From: a bacterium 1XD21-70
Lineage (GTDB): Bacteria; Bacillota; Clostridia; Lachnospirales; Lachnospiraceae
DNA length: 64,000 bases
Assembly: GCA_003669055.1 (NCBI GenBank)
Contig: RAYB01000002.1
Span: forward strand, 124,001-188,000
Direction: 5' to 3'
The position numbers and the translations under genes are program-made. The notes beneath the pieces are model-generated. The model was not told the origin of the DNA. It worked only from the letters and a program-made list of their open reading frames with translations, and made no database searches. This document shows positions 46,272 through 54,996 of this stretch, piece by piece. Positions within the stretch are counted from its first letter, which is position 1. The number at the start of each line of letters is the position of its first letter.

Positions 46272-47435
46272 TCATCCTCCGATGTTCCAGTCCCTCACTC
46301 TCTCTACCCCGTGAGATTCCAGAATCTCGTAATACCGGGACACAATCTCTGCCCCCTTATAGCCGGCATCATCCAGATTCTTCACCAGCCCGTTTACAAT
46401 GTCCGGCAGACTTGCAGCCCACTTTTCCTGCTCCTCTCTGCTCAGGCTGATAATCGTACAGCCTTGCTCCTCAAGGGTTTTCAAATCCTGCTCATGGATT
46501 TCATTAATGTAGTTTGCCTCATAATCCAGATATCCCTCTCCCACCTCGGTAAGGATCGTCTGTACCTCCGGGGGAAGATCCTTCCAGGTGTCAAGATTTA
46601 CGGTGATGGAGTTAAATGGCACTACATTAAAATTGGCATCCAGGTAATAAGGAGCCACCTCATACACTTTCAGGTTCACACAGGAGCGGGTGGGCTGGAT
46701 GGTTGCCTGGCACACATTTGTCTGGAGATTCTGATACGTATCATTCAAAGAAGTCTGAACCCCCACTGCCCCTGAGCCTTCGATCCAGGAAAGATTGATG
46801 CCGGCCGCGCCGATCTTCATTCCATTTACATCTGCCAGAGATTTCACTTCCTTTGTGCTGTAGAATCCGTAAGGATCGGACACACCAATGCCAATGAATT
46901 TTTGATTATAATCCTTTTCATAGGTCTCGGTAAATTCCGGGTATTCCGAATAAATCTGTTTGATCGTGTCTGCCACAATCAGGGGATCCGAGCAGGAGAA
47001 AGGCATACTGTACACCATATCCTGCAAAGGAAGCCGGGAAGCCTCAAACACCAGAATCGTACAGCCGATATCCACCAGCCCGTCCTGGACTCCCTGCAAT
47101 TCATTTCCCAGTGAAATGACCGCACCGCCATAAGACTTTACCCAATTGATCTCATAACCGGTCTCCGCGCTGACGCGCTCCGACACGTTCTTTACAAAAT
47201 AATCTTCCAATGCCGTGATCCATGGATTCGACTCGGAATGTCCGGAACCGATCCGCAATGTGATCGTTTCCTTATTCCCGGAAGATGCCGCCTGGCTCTC
47301 TTTAGCAGCCGGTGCGGCCGCCGCCCCTGTTGTCTTTTGTGATCCGGTATCCTTATTCCCGCTTCCACATCCAGCCATAAGTGAAATCGCCAAACCGGCT
47401 GCCATTCCCCATGCCAAAAATCTTCTCTTTTTCAT
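46272..47435 (-). CDS. TRAP transporter substrate-binding lipoprotein (DctP type), second system
   Basis: A 387-residue lipoprotein. The signal peptide ends with the lipobox ISLMAGCGSG (cysteine near residue 22), then an Ala/Ser/Lys linker to about residue 55. The DctP fold follows (RIGSGHSESNPWITALEDYF, ADVNGMKIGAAGINLSW). The usual arginine clamp position in the KIR motif reads KIGAAG, so the ligand may not be a simple carboxylate; that point is tentative. The ATG at 47435, with AAAGGA 8 bases before, is preferred over the long frame from 47627. Promoter and two operator-like repeats lie upstream. Confidence 0.9.
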   Translation of the reverse strand: MKKRRFLAWGMAAGLAISLMAGCGSGNKDTGSQKTTGAAAAPAAKESQAASSGNKETITLRIGSGHSESNPWITALEDYFVKNVSERVSAETGYEINWVKSYGGAVISLGNELQGVQDGLVDIGCTILVFEASRLPLQDMVYSMPFSCSDPLIVADTIKQIYSEYPEFTETYEKDYNQKFIGIGVSDPYGFYSTKEVKSLADVNGMKIGAAGINLSWIEGSGAVGVQTSLNDTYQNLQTNVCQATIQPTRSCVNLKVYEVAPYYLDANFNVVPFNSITVNLDTWKDLPPEVQTILTEVGEGYLDYEANYINEIHEQDLKTLEEQGCTIISLSREEQEKWAASLPDIVNGLVKNLDDAGYKGAEIVSRYYEILESHGVERVRDWNIGG

Positions 47436-47553
47436 TTTCTCCATCCTTTCTTGCCAGGCAACAGTCTCCCTGCAAATTCTTCTGCCCACAGGCTTTGTAG
47501 TGTTAGTTTGCTTATGTTTTTGATTCTCATACCTAATACCTCTGTTTTGGACA

Positions 47554-47569
47554 CCGGATATTGGATACA
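47554..47569 (+). repeat. Operator-like repeat, copy 1 (CCGGATATTGGATACA)
   Basis: This 16-mer occurs identically at 47662-47677. Copy 1 lies just downstream of the -10 box of the TRAP promoter, where a bound GntR repressor would block transcription. Confidence 0.75.
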
Positions 47570-47582
47570 ACTTTATGTTAGT

Positions 47583-47611
47583 ATCATACACTTTATTGTG
47601 TAATTTGTCAA
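47583..47611 (-). promoter_or_regulatory. Promoter of the second TRAP operon
   Basis: On the minus strand TTGACA (47606-47611), 17 bases, TATGAT (47583-47588). Divergent to the gntR promoter and followed by operator copy 1. Confidence 0.7.
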
Positions 47612-47661
47612 TAATTATACTTATCATATTTGTTTTATATTTTTATTGCACAATATTTTAC

Positions 47662-47677
47662 CCGGATATTGGATACA
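47662..47677 (+). repeat. Operator-like repeat, copy 2 (CCGGATATTGGATACA)
   Basis: Identical to copy 1, 108 bases away. It lies directly upstream of the gntR -35 box and behind the TRAP promoter, so one regulator could act on both or loop the DNA between the copies. Confidence 0.75.
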
Positions 47678-47689
47678 TAATCCAATTCA

Positions 47690-47718
47690 TTGACTTTTCT
47701 CAGTTTTTACGGTATAGT
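47690..47718 (+). promoter_or_regulatory. Promoter of the gntR gene
   Basis: TTGACT (47690-47695), 17 bases, TATAGT (47713-47718), about 43 bases before the ATG. Confidence 0.75.
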
Positions 47719-47761
47719 TATAGGACAGAAAACATTCAAAATATAAATAAGGAGCCGCCCT

Positions 47762-48421
47762 ATGGAAAACAATCAGCCGCTTATCCAATATACAACTGTT
47801 TCCGATTCTGTCTATCTTTGGATTAAAAATGCGATTATTCAGGGAGATTTTAAACCCGGAGAACATATTGCCCAGGAAAGCCTGACCAAGAAATTAGGCG
47901 TCAGCCGTACTCCGATCCGGGATGCCATTAAGCGTTTAGAGGCTGAAGGACTTCTCATCACCCGTCCCCATTGCGGAGCCGTGGTATTTCAGTTGGACAA
48001 AAATTGCCTCCACGAAATCTATGATATCCGGATTTTGATTGAGCAGTACTGTGCTGCCAGAACTTGTATGAAAGCGTCTGAGGAACAGATTGAACAGATT
48101 GAAGCCATCAATTTGCGCATGTTAAATTATTCTAACAATTCAAAAGAATTCATGCAGCTGGATCGGCAGTTCCACGGACTTTTGTGTACCCTTTCCGGCT
48201 GCACCAACACCATAGAGATCCTGGAAGGTTTGTGGAACAAGTGCGATTCTTTTAAGTCTATCTATTACTCCTTAGAAGGGCGGAGCAATGACACCTTAGC
48301 TGAACATACCCGTATCATTCAATGTCTGAAAAACCGTGATGTGGCCGGAACCAAGCAGGCGATCTTTGACCATCTAAACGATGTTGTTGACAGTGTAAGC
48401 GCTCAGGTAAATTTTTCCTGA
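47762..48421 (+). CDS. GntR-family regulator, FadR/FCD subgroup
   Basis: A 219-residue regulator. Residues 10-80 form the winged helix (SVYLWIKNAIIQGDFKPGEH, KLGVSRTPIRDAIKRLEAEG) and the helical FCD effector domain (about 90-215) has the metal-binding His/Asp pattern (LDRQFHGLLCTLSG, EHTRIIQCLKNRD). FCD regulators sense small organic acids. It is divergent from the TRAP operon, and a TGGATACA-type site also occurs before the class II aldolase operon, so it may control both. AAGGAG precedes the ATG. Confidence 0.92.
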   Translation: MENNQPLIQYTTVSDSVYLWIKNAIIQGDFKPGEHIAQESLTKKLGVSRTPIRDAIKRLEAEGLLITRPHCGAVVFQLDKNCLHEIYDIRILIEQYCAARTCMKASEEQIEQIEAINLRMLNYSNNSKEFMQLDRQFHGLLCTLSGCTNTIEILEGLWNKCDSFKSIYYSLEGRSNDTLAEHTRIIQCLKNRDVAGTKQAIFDHLNDVVDSVSAQVNFS

Positions 48422-48449
48422 ACCATATCCCCCATTACCTGTCAAAAAA

Positions 48450-48490
48450 GGCTGTATCCTCCCGGATCTTCCATCCTGGATGATACAGCC
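48450..48490. terminator. Bidirectional hairpin between gntR and the aldolase gene
   Basis: GGCTGTATC (48450-48458) pairs with GATACAGCC (48482-48490), between convergent genes; an A run before and a T-rich stretch after. Confidence 0.8.
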
Positions 48491-48530
48491 CCAGCTTTTA
48501 TGCCAGATGCTCTTCTGCTTAAGCAGTCTT

Positions 48531-49121
48531 TTAAATATTTCCTGATAAAATGGAAATCTGAGCCGTCTCCTCCACAAGTTCCGCCAAATAGGCTGCCTCC
48601 CTCATGTCCCTTCCCATTGTCACCTGTCCATGCGCCCGCAAAAGAAATCCGAAAGCCCCCGGATGCCCGGCCAGATTTTCAAGAATATGGGGAAAATACT
48701 CTTTCGGCACAGCATAGGAATGGGTGTCAAACACTGGCACATAACCACCAAGTTTCATCCGCGAATGATGTGTGGCAAAATCCAGTTCCTCGTGGGCTGC
48801 CGCCCACGCTGTTGCATAAGGAGAATGGCAGTGCATAACCGCGCCGATCTGAGGAAATGCCCGGTACAAGGCGCCGTGAAGCAGCGCCTCCTTGGAGGGC
48901 TTTCTGTCCCCTGCTATCACATTCCCGTCAAAATCCGTAATCACCACCGTGTCTCTTCCCACCTCATGAAAGGCAACATCGGTTGCCTTGACCATCATCT
49001 GTTCCTTTCCGGCAATCCGGATACTCAGATTTCCTCCATTGCTCATCTGATACCGCAAAAGATAAAAGCGCTTTGCCACCTGCCTCAGTTCTTTTGCCTG
49101 CTCTCTGTATTCAAAATCCAT
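48531..49121 (-). CDS. Class II aldolase/adducin family protein
   Basis: A 196-residue zinc-dependent aldolase-like enzyme (fuculose-phosphate or ribulose-phosphate aldolase fold). Zinc-binding histidines are in GAVMHCHSPYATAWAA and LRAHGQVTMG; the acid Glu is in KPSKEALLHGALYRA. The ATG at 49121 with AGGAGGG 6 bases upstream is preferred over a GTG at 49139. It is the last gene of an operon with a Tm-1-like protein and a metallo-hydrolase. Such a set may break down a sugar acid brought in by the TRAP system. Confidence 0.88.
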   Translation of the reverse strand: MDFEYREQAKELRQVAKRFYLLRYQMSNGGNLSIRIAGKEQMMVKATDVAFHEVGRDTVVITDFDGNVIAGDRKPSKEALLHGALYRAFPQIGAVMHCHSPYATAWAAAHEELDFATHHSRMKLGGYVPVFDTHSYAVPKEYFPHILENLAGHPGAFGFLLRAHGQVTMGRDMREAAYLAELVEETAQISILSGNI

Positions 49122-49135
49122 AGCCATCCCTCCTG

Positions 49136-50362
49136 TCACATTCCCTCAGCCTTTAAAAGTCCCGCCATTTCCTCTGCACAGATGTGGGCAAACTCCGGAT
49201 CACAGAAATTCAGATCATATGCCTTAAAAATAATCTCCGGTTTTAATTCCTCTTCAAAAATTCGCCTCATCTTCCGGATGGTGTCCGGCTTGTGGAAGAT
49301 TTCTCCAGGCCTGCTTAAAGTCCGAAGTCCTCCTAAAGGTAAAATGACCTCTGTTTTTCCTTTGGACTGATTCAGACGGCTTACAATCGTTTTTGTAATC
49401 TCCAAAATCTCATGTTCATAAAGCCTTGTATGGGTCAGATTTTTATTGTGCCACACATATCCGCGCTCCTTGGTATCCTCAAACAATTCATCCGGACGCA
49501 GGCAGGCAAAATCAATCCCTCCCGGACAGATCAATGCAGGAATACCCATCTGCGCAGCCGCACAGAGACGATGATCCGCCCCCTTGCTGTAGCCATAGCC
49601 TCCAAAGTATTCTGCCGTCATCTCATGCAGGGACAGATCCATAACCGCTCCAATGACTCCCTGCCGGATCAGATCTTCCATCACTCTTCCTCCAATGCCG
49701 GTGGAATGAAAGCTGATCGTCCTCCTCCCCTTCTCTGTCAGCTCATTGGCTGCCTGCATCACCGTATCATTGGTAATCCCCATCAGTGTGGCGGCTATGT
49801 AGCACTCCCCTCTGGTATCAATCAAAGCCCCTCCGCAAGAAACCATTCCAATCATGGCTCCCACTGCATTCCCAAGTACCGCCTCGCTAATCGGATTCAT
49901 GCCTGCAAAATCCACAATGGAAGGAAGCACCACAATATCCTTATCTCCCACCACTGTATCAAAATACCGGAATCCGCTGGCTATCGTGGAACAGATAAGC
50001 TTGGGAAAACCAATGGGAAGCAGGCGAAGAGCGGCTGAACAGACCACTGTATTCTGAAGCCCGCCCATGCCGATTACCCCATCAATCTCCTTTTTCTCAT
50101 AAAGATGAAAGATCATCCGGCAGATACTGTCTGTCATTGCAGAGATTGCTCCGCTTTTGTCCATTGCGCAAACCTGCTCCCAGGTATAGCCACCCATGGT
50201 CAGCACCTGCTCCCGGGAAATATCCGCCCGGATCGGAACCTCTGGCCCTGTACTAATGTCCAGAATCAACGGCTGCATCCCTGCCGCCTGGATTTTCTCC
50301 TTTACAAACAGAATCTCATGGTATTTTGTATCACAACATGCAATCACTGCAATTACTGCCAT
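49136..50362 (-). CDS. Tm-1-like ATP-binding domain protein (UPF0261)
   Basis: A 408-residue protein of the Tm-1-like family, with VIAVIACCDTKYHEILFVKEKI at the start and IDGVIGMGGLQNTVVCSAAL and AGMNPISEAVLGNAVGAMIG in the core. The C-terminal domain has GYGYSKGADHRLCAAAQMGI. The family occurs next to class II aldolases, kinases and isomerases in sugar acid pathways; some relatives are metal-dependent hydrolases or isomerases, but the reaction is not established. The aldolase gene follows after about 14 bases. Confidence 0.85.
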   Translation of the reverse strand: MAVIAVIACCDTKYHEILFVKEKIQAAGMQPLILDISTGPEVPIRADISREQVLTMGGYTWEQVCAMDKSGAISAMTDSICRMIFHLYEKKEIDGVIGMGGLQNTVVCSAALRLLPIGFPKLICSTIASGFRYFDTVVGDKDIVVLPSIVDFAGMNPISEAVLGNAVGAMIGMVSCGGALIDTRGECYIAATLMGITNDTVMQAANELTEKGRRTISFHSTGIGGRVMEDLIRQGVIGAVMDLSLHEMTAEYFGGYGYSKGADHRLCAAAQMGIPALICPGGIDFACLRPDELFEDTKERGYVWHNKNLTHTRLYEHEILEITKTIVSRLNQSKGKTEVILPLGGLRTLSRPGEIFHKPDTIRKMRRIFEEELKPEIIFKAYDLNFCDPEFAHICAEEMAGLLKAEGM

Positions 50363-50391
50363 TATTCTCGAAGTTTTCCAAACTTCTTATC

Positions 50392-51210
50392 TCACCTGCC
50401 TTCCGCTGTCAGGCCAAGAACCGGCGTTTTTTCAATCCGCTCCATCATCTCCCTGTCATGACAGGTCAGAATATGCTCCAGGCTCTGGGCACGCTCCTTA
50501 ATCAGGCGAATACTTTTCCAAACAGCTACAATGTCGGAAAAACGGTTGGGAGGCGTAATATCATAGTGCAGCTTTTCAATCGGTTTTGTATTGTCCATAA
50601 TAAATATGGCGTCACCGCAGCAGATGTAGCTTCCTAAAGCCGTATCAATCTCCACCGACTGATGCCCCACCGAATGTCCCGGCGTCTCAAACACCCGGAC
50701 GCCTGGCATAATCTCTGTCTCCCCCTCCACCAGATTCATGGAAATCCCCTCAAAAGGCCGGATAAGCCCCAGCTGAGGCGCCTCGTAGGATTTGTAATAC
50801 AAGGGGATCGGATCCATGGCAAACTCGTACTCCTTACGATTCACATAAAACTGCGCATTGGTGAATCTCTCCATATAAAAGCAGTGATCCCAATGAAGAT
50901 GGGTAAACACCACGATCTCAATATCCTCTGGCTGATATCCCAGCTTTGCCAGCTGCTCTGTGATCGCCATCCCTTCTGGCTGAAAGGATCCGTGGTGGTG
51001 ATAGCGGTCTGCCCTTTGGGTGTAAGCCATACCCGTGTCCACCAGCAAAAGCTTGTCTCCTCCCTCCACCAGATAAGTAAAAACCGGATATTCCTCTTCC
51101 TGGTCGGAAGCCTCCGGATAAAAAGCAGTCGTGGAATGATGATACAGATATTGTCTGGGAATCATTGTCACAAATCCGGTGTTAATAGGTCTTATTGTCA
51201 ATTTACTCAT
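50392..51210 (-). CDS. Metallo-beta-lactamase-fold hydrolase (AHL-lactonase-like)
   Basis: A 272-residue metallo-hydrolase. The zinc motif HxHxDH appears in FTHLHWDHCFYME; a further His in ETPGHSVGHQS and an Asp in CCGDAIF complete the site. It is closest in layout to N-acyl-homoserine lactonases, but here it is the first gene of a sugar-acid-like operon and may open a lactone ring there (inference). AGGAGG lies 8 bases before the ATG. A TGGATACA-type repeat precedes it. Confidence 0.87.
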   Translation of the reverse strand: MSKLTIRPINTGFVTMIPRQYLYHHSTTAFYPEASDQEEEYPVFTYLVEGGDKLLLVDTGMAYTQRADRYHHHGSFQPEGMAITEQLAKLGYQPEDIEIVVFTHLHWDHCFYMERFTNAQFYVNRKEYEFAMDPIPLYYKSYEAPQLGLIRPFEGISMNLVEGETEIMPGVRVFETPGHSVGHQSVEIDTALGSYICCGDAIFIMDNTKPIEKLHYDITPPNRFSDIVAVWKSIRLIKERAQSLEHILTCHDREMMERIEKTPVLGLTAEGR

Positions 51211-51238
51211 ACATGATACCTCCTGATTATTTTAATGA

Positions 51239-51263
51239 GGTATCCATTGTATCCAGTGTCCAA
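51239..51263 (-). promoter_or_regulatory. Third GntR-like site, before the metallo-hydrolase operon
   Basis: Read on the minus strand: TTGGACACTGGATACAATGG and on. It shares TTGGACAC..GGATA and TGGATAC with the region of copy 1 (47547-47569). This links the operon to the TRAP/GntR locus. Confidence 0.6.
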
Positions 51264-51318
51264 TTTGATTATAAAAAATTCCGGCTGTTTTGTCAATCTG
51301 ATTTTGAGAACAGAATAA

Positions 51319-51363
51319 CTGCCGGCCAAAGACACCCCATATAGGTATCTCTGGCCGGCTGTT
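51319..51363 (-). terminator. Hairpin after the collagen-like gene
   Basis: CTGCCGGCCAAAGA and TCTCTGGCCGGCTG pair over about 12 bases; the T run is weak. Confidence 0.55.
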
Positions 51364-51381
51364 AAACAATCTGTATTACTA

Positions 51382-52395
51382 TTAATCCAGCTTTTTCACT
51401 GTAAGTGTGGCATTGACACCGCTGCCAAGGGTCACTCCCACCGCCAGCACTGCCGACAAAGCCAAATCCACAACACTTGTTGCTGTCAAAGTTACAATGG
51501 TGCTTCCGCTGAACAGCGAACTGGTACCAACTGCAAGAAGCCTGGAAATGGTTGCACTGGGAACATTGGTTCCATTGACTCTTACAGCAAATGTAATGGT
51601 CGTTGCCACTGCTGCCGTCAAAGTGGTGGAGTAATTGATTTCATAAGTGCCTGCTTCTGCAACCACAATGCTGTTTGCCGGTACATAGGTTGCATTTTTT
51701 ACGGGTCCGGCTGTGGCAAGAGGAATCTGCGTTGTCCCTCCCACGGTCAGATTCAAAGTCTGCGGTGCCGTGCTGTACAAAGCTCCATAAGCATTCAGAC
51801 CATTTGCCGGGCCAGTGGGACCGGTAGCCCCTGTGAGGCCTGCCGCTCCGGTCGGGCCGGTCGCTCCCACCGCGCCTGCTGCCCCGGCTGGGCCTTCTGG
51901 GCCGGTCGGGCCGGTTGGGCCGGTCGGGCCGGTTGGGCCTGCTGCTCCCGTTGGACCTGCTGGGCCGGTTGGACCGGTCGCTCCCGCCGCTCCTGCCGGA
52001 CCCTCTGCTCCGGTCGGACCTGCTGGGCCGGTTGGACCTGTCGCTCCCGCCGCTCCTGCCGCTCCCGCTGCTCCCGTTGGACCTTCTGGGCCGGTCGGAC
52101 CGGTCGCTCCCGCTGGACCTGCCGCACCGGTCGGACCTGTCGCTCCCGCCGCTCCTGCCGGACCCTCTGCTCCGGTTGGACCTGCTGGGCCTGTTGGACC
52201 TGTCGCTCCCGCCGCTCCCGTGGCTCCTGCTGCTCCGGTCGGACCTGCTGAGCCAGTGGGACCCGTTGCTCCCGCCGCTCCTGCCGGACCTGCTGCTCCC
52301 GTTGGGCCTGCTGGGCCTGTTGGGCCTGTTGCTCCCGCCACACCTGCTGGACCGGTCGCTCCCGTAGGACCCGCCGCTCCCGTGGCTCCACCCAT
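51382..52395 (-). CDS. Collagen-like protein, C-terminal half (severed by the serine recombinase element)
   Basis: 337 residues: about 200 of unbroken Gly-X-Y triplets (mostly [12 protein letters not shown]), then a 135-residue globular domain beginning [19 protein letters not shown], resembling the trimeric C-terminal domain of BclA-type exosporium proteins. There is no N-terminal region, no ribosome site before the ATG at 52395, and an in-frame TAA directly upstream. It therefore looks like the rear half of a larger gene. The front half is at 57852-58592; both contain GGAGCCACGG at the break in the same codon phase. Separate expression is doubtful. Confidence 0.8.
   Translation of the reverse strand: MGGATGAAGPTGATGPAGVAGATGPTGPAGPTGAAGPAGAAGATGPTGSAGPTGAAGATGAAGATGPTGPAGPTGAEGPAGAAGATGPTGAAGPAGATGPTGPEGPTGAAGAAGAAGATGPTGPAGPTGAEGPAGAAGATGPTGPAGPTGAAGPTGPTGPTGPTGPEGPAGAAGAVGATGPTGAAGLTGATGPTGPANGLNAYGALYSTAPQTLNLTVGGTTQIPLATAGPVKNATYVPANSIVVAEAGTYEINYSTTLTAAVATTITFAVRVNGTNVPSATISRLLAVGTSSLFSGSTIVTLTATSVVDLALSAVLAVGVTLGSGVNATLTVKKLD
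52380..52389 (+). repeat. Left junction core (CCGTGGCTCC)
   Basis: The direct repeat at the left end of the element; host collagen DNA lies to the left, element DNA (ACCCATTTATAC) to the right. The 10-mer also occurs at 52218-52227 and 58163-58172 inside the Gly-X-Y region. Confidence 0.65.
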
Positions 52396-52434
52396 TTATA
52401 CAAAACTTAAAGCTGAAATTTAATAGGAAACCTG

Positions 52435-54135
52435 CTATGCCGTTTTCCCATTCTTTTTTCCAACGATTGTTCGTTCATTTTGATTATTTTCCATCCACTC
52501 TATAATCCGGTGATGTTGGTCTGCAAAGTTAAACTCAATGCTGATTTCACCGCCCTGGTGAATATAAATATTTTTTACCAAATCAACCAAGATTCCTCTG
52601 TTCAGTTCTTTTATATTTTTATATTTCAGAAAATAGGCCAAATAAGGGTCATTCTTTGAAACTCCTTTTGCCATTACCTGACACTCTGACTGAATGTTTT
52701 GTATCGTCACTTTCAGCTGTTCCGCTTGGGAAGAATACTTCTGTTTTAAACGAGTATATTCGTCTTTGGAGATATCTCCGCTTTTCCAATCACCATAAAG
52801 CCCATCTGCAATGCCAATCACTTTATCCAACTCCTTTTGGCGAAGGTGGAGCATAGCTGCCAAACGGGTTGATTCATTTTTGGCAACGGGGGACTTATTG
52901 ATTTCCTCCACCACATCAGTTAAAGAATCAACCAGAGAAATCTGTGCCTGGATTGCTGCTAAAACAGCTTTCATCACCACTTCTTCCTTGATGGTATGTT
53001 TCGTGCAGGCATTTTTTGATTTTTCCCGGAAGGTACGACAGTAATAATAAACAATATTTTTTGTTTTCTGTCTTGTCATCGCCTTTTTGCAATCCGCACA
53101 GCGGATAAATCCAGATAATAAATGCAGCTTTCTCCCTGACGGCGCTGTCCGGGTATCTCTTGTCTGAAGGTCAGACGCTTTTTGGAAAAGTTCAGCTTCA
53201 ATAATCGGCTCATGGGTATCAGGAACCATATACCAGTCTTCCTCTGGAACAGCAACTTTATCATGTACTTTATAGCTGATTACTGTCTGCTTGCCTTGCA
53301 CCATAATTCCTAAGTACATTTTATTTTTCAAAACCGTAGTAACTGAACTAGGCGACCAAAGTCCGTCATTTTTCCCTCCCTGGGGACAGCAAAAATTCAG
53401 TCCTTTGCTTTTCTTATAAGCGGCCGGGCCCGCTATCCCTAAGTCATTGAGCCGATGTGCGATTCCATTTTTACTCATACCCTCATAAACAAACCATTGG
53501 TAAATATTTCGCACTACTTCTGCGGCCTCTTCATCAATGATTAAAGCATTTTTATTTTCCGGGGCTTTCTTATAGCCATATGGAGCAAATGCTCCAATAA
53601 ATTCACCCTTTCGGCGTTTTGTTGCAAAGGTATCGCGGACGTCTGATGAAGTTTTCGCCGCAAAACGGTCATTCATCAAGCCATTAATCGGGACTTCTAA
53701 GCCCTGAAGGGTTTCCGGGTGAAGAAAAGAATCAACTCTTGGGGCACTAACCGTAATGAACCTGGTTTTATTCATGGGAAAGATTTTTTCCAAAAAATAT
53801 CCCTGATCCGAATAATTCCGAAACATGCGGGAAAGGTTTTTGCAGATAATACAGTTAATCTTTCCGGCCTCCATATCATGGAGCATTCGTTGAAAATCCG
53901 GGCGGTCATAATCGGTTCCCGTCAGGCCGTCATCAATATAGTAATCAACAAGTGCAAACTCTCCCTCAAAAAAGGTTTCCAAATACTCCCCAATGATTTT
54001 TTTCTGATTAGTAACGCTTAAACTCTCATCGTTTCCATCTTCCCGTGAAAGACGAATATAGGCAGCAATGAGCCAAATTGTTTTGTGAGAAGCTGAATGA
54101 ACACCACTACTCACAGCTTTTCTGATTCTAGCCAT
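52435..54135 (-). CDS. Large serine recombinase
   Basis: A 566-residue site-specific recombinase of the TndX/TnpX-like clostridial type. The catalytic domain (residues about 20-170) has the serine at 30 in AYIRLSREDG and the Arg-rich block KNLSRMFRNYSDQGYFLE. The recombinase domain follows (APYGYKKAPENK), then a zinc ribbon (FIRCADCKKAMTRQ...YYYCRTF, with a later Cys in KNACTKH) and a C-terminal coiled coil (about 430-490). It can insert and excise DNA at att sites. Its stop is 46 bases from the left junction, the usual position beside an att site. GGGAGG precedes the ATG. Confidence 0.93.
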   Translation of the reverse strand: MARIRKAVSSGVHSASHKTIWLIAAYIRLSREDGNDESLSVTNQKKIIGEYLETFFEGEFALVDYYIDDGLTGTDYDRPDFQRMLHDMEAGKINCIICKNLSRMFRNYSDQGYFLEKIFPMNKTRFITVSAPRVDSFLHPETLQGLEVPINGLMNDRFAAKTSSDVRDTFATKRRKGEFIGAFAPYGYKKAPENKNALIIDEEAAEVVRNIYQWFVYEGMSKNGIAHRLNDLGIAGPAAYKKSKGLNFCCPQGGKNDGLWSPSSVTTVLKNKMYLGIMVQGKQTVISYKVHDKVAVPEEDWYMVPDTHEPIIEAELFQKASDLQTRDTRTAPSGRKLHLLSGFIRCADCKKAMTRQKTKNIVYYYCRTFREKSKNACTKHTIKEEVVMKAVLAAIQAQISLVDSLTDVVEEINKSPVAKNESTRLAAMLHLRQKELDKVIGIADGLYGDWKSGDISKDEYTRLKQKYSSQAEQLKVTIQNIQSECQVMAKGVSKNDPYLAYFLKYKNIKELNRGILVDLVKNIYIHQGGEISIEFNFADQHHRIIEWMENNQNERTIVGKKNGKTA

Positions 54136-54196
54136 TTAACCTCCCATCTCTCTATCATCACACAAGAGAATCACAACATATCTCGCCCTAAAGTCC

Positions 54197-54514
54197 TCAC
54201 TTTAAAGCGCAAAAATATCCAGTGAGTACCTTAGAAAGTTCCTTCTCCTCATCCACAAAGGAAATATGTACAGGTGTCCCATCACAGAGAAAGTTATATG
54301 GGTTTTGAATCTGCTCAATATATTGGAGCATACGCAAAGTACCGGGCAAACTAGAATCAATCTTTACGCCACGAATGTCTACCAGATTATCTCTAGGTAT
54401 GTCCTCAATGGAATCTTGGCACATACGCTCAAGCCGTTCTGCTGACAATATTTTTCGGCCTCCTTTAAGTTGTCGAGTAGTAAAGTCTATGATTACCCGT
54501 TTGTCCAATATCAT
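54197..54514 (-). CDS. DUF6870-type small protein
   Basis: A 105-residue protein with AERLERMCQDSIEDIPRDNL, VDIRGVKIDSSLP and YIEQIQNPYNFLCDG, a pattern I associate with DUF6870 proteins of mobile elements in Lachnospiraceae. GGAGG lies about 5 bases before the ATG at 54514. It is upstream of the recombinase on the same strand and may be co-transcribed. Function unknown. Confidence 0.75.
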   Translation of the reverse strand: MILDKRVIIDFTTRQLKGGRKILSAERLERMCQDSIEDIPRDNLVDIRGVKIDSSLPGTLRMLQYIEQIQNPYNFLCDGTPVHISFVDEEKELSKVLTGYFCALK

Positions 54515-54771
54515 CTCACCTCCCACAAATCTGTATCAAAATCATATCAACACAAAATTAGTATGATAAATGATCCAGCCAAACATACTGATAACATGTT
54601 CTATAGGACTTTTTGTATCGTATGATCTAAAACAGCAGGACTGTCCACCGGCTGCCCGTTATTTGTCAAAGTACAGAATTGAAAAGAGAGTTTTCCTTTC
54701 ACTGCCAAGGGCAGAAACCGGGTAAAAGTTGATAAAAAGTTTGGATTAAATCAACTTTTTTAAAACAAAAA

Positions 54772-54807
54772 GAATCGGTCAGACAAAAAAGCCATGTCGC
54801 CCGATTC
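54772..54807. terminator. Terminator-like hairpin in the element
   Basis: GAATCGG (54772-54778) pairs with CCGATTC (54801-54807), flanked by A and T runs. It lies in the 54515-54996 gap, where no gene is seen. Confidence 0.5.
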
Positions 54808-54922
54808 CTTTTTCAAGTTAGGTTAATATGTATTTTAATCTCTCAGGTTCGGATTCTTTAAAGTTAATATAATATAAATTGATAGAACCAATTCAATCTT
54901 ATGTTTCTTAAATAAATAAAGA

Positions 54923-54953
54923 AACTGCCGCATGTTTTTGTCAGGCGGCAGTT
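54923..54953 (-). terminator. Hairpin terminator after the 326-residue element protein
   Basis: AACTGCCGC (54923-54931) pairs with GCGGCAGTT (54945-54953); T-rich sequence follows on both strands. Confidence 0.8.
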
Positions 54954-54996
54954 CTTTTTCCTTATGGAATAAATTTAACTACTTTCTGCATATAGC

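Noticed and set aside
51800-52390. Short tandem repeats that could be mistaken for a CRISPR array
   Set aside because: The period is 9 bases and multiples, follows Gly-X-Y codons in an open frame, and there are no spacers or cas genes.
51815-52423. Long plus-strand and second-frame open frames of Gly/Pro/Val or Arg/Gln repeats in the collagen region
   Set aside because: They are reflections of the Gly-X-Y repeat in other frames; they lack ribosome sites and any known fold.
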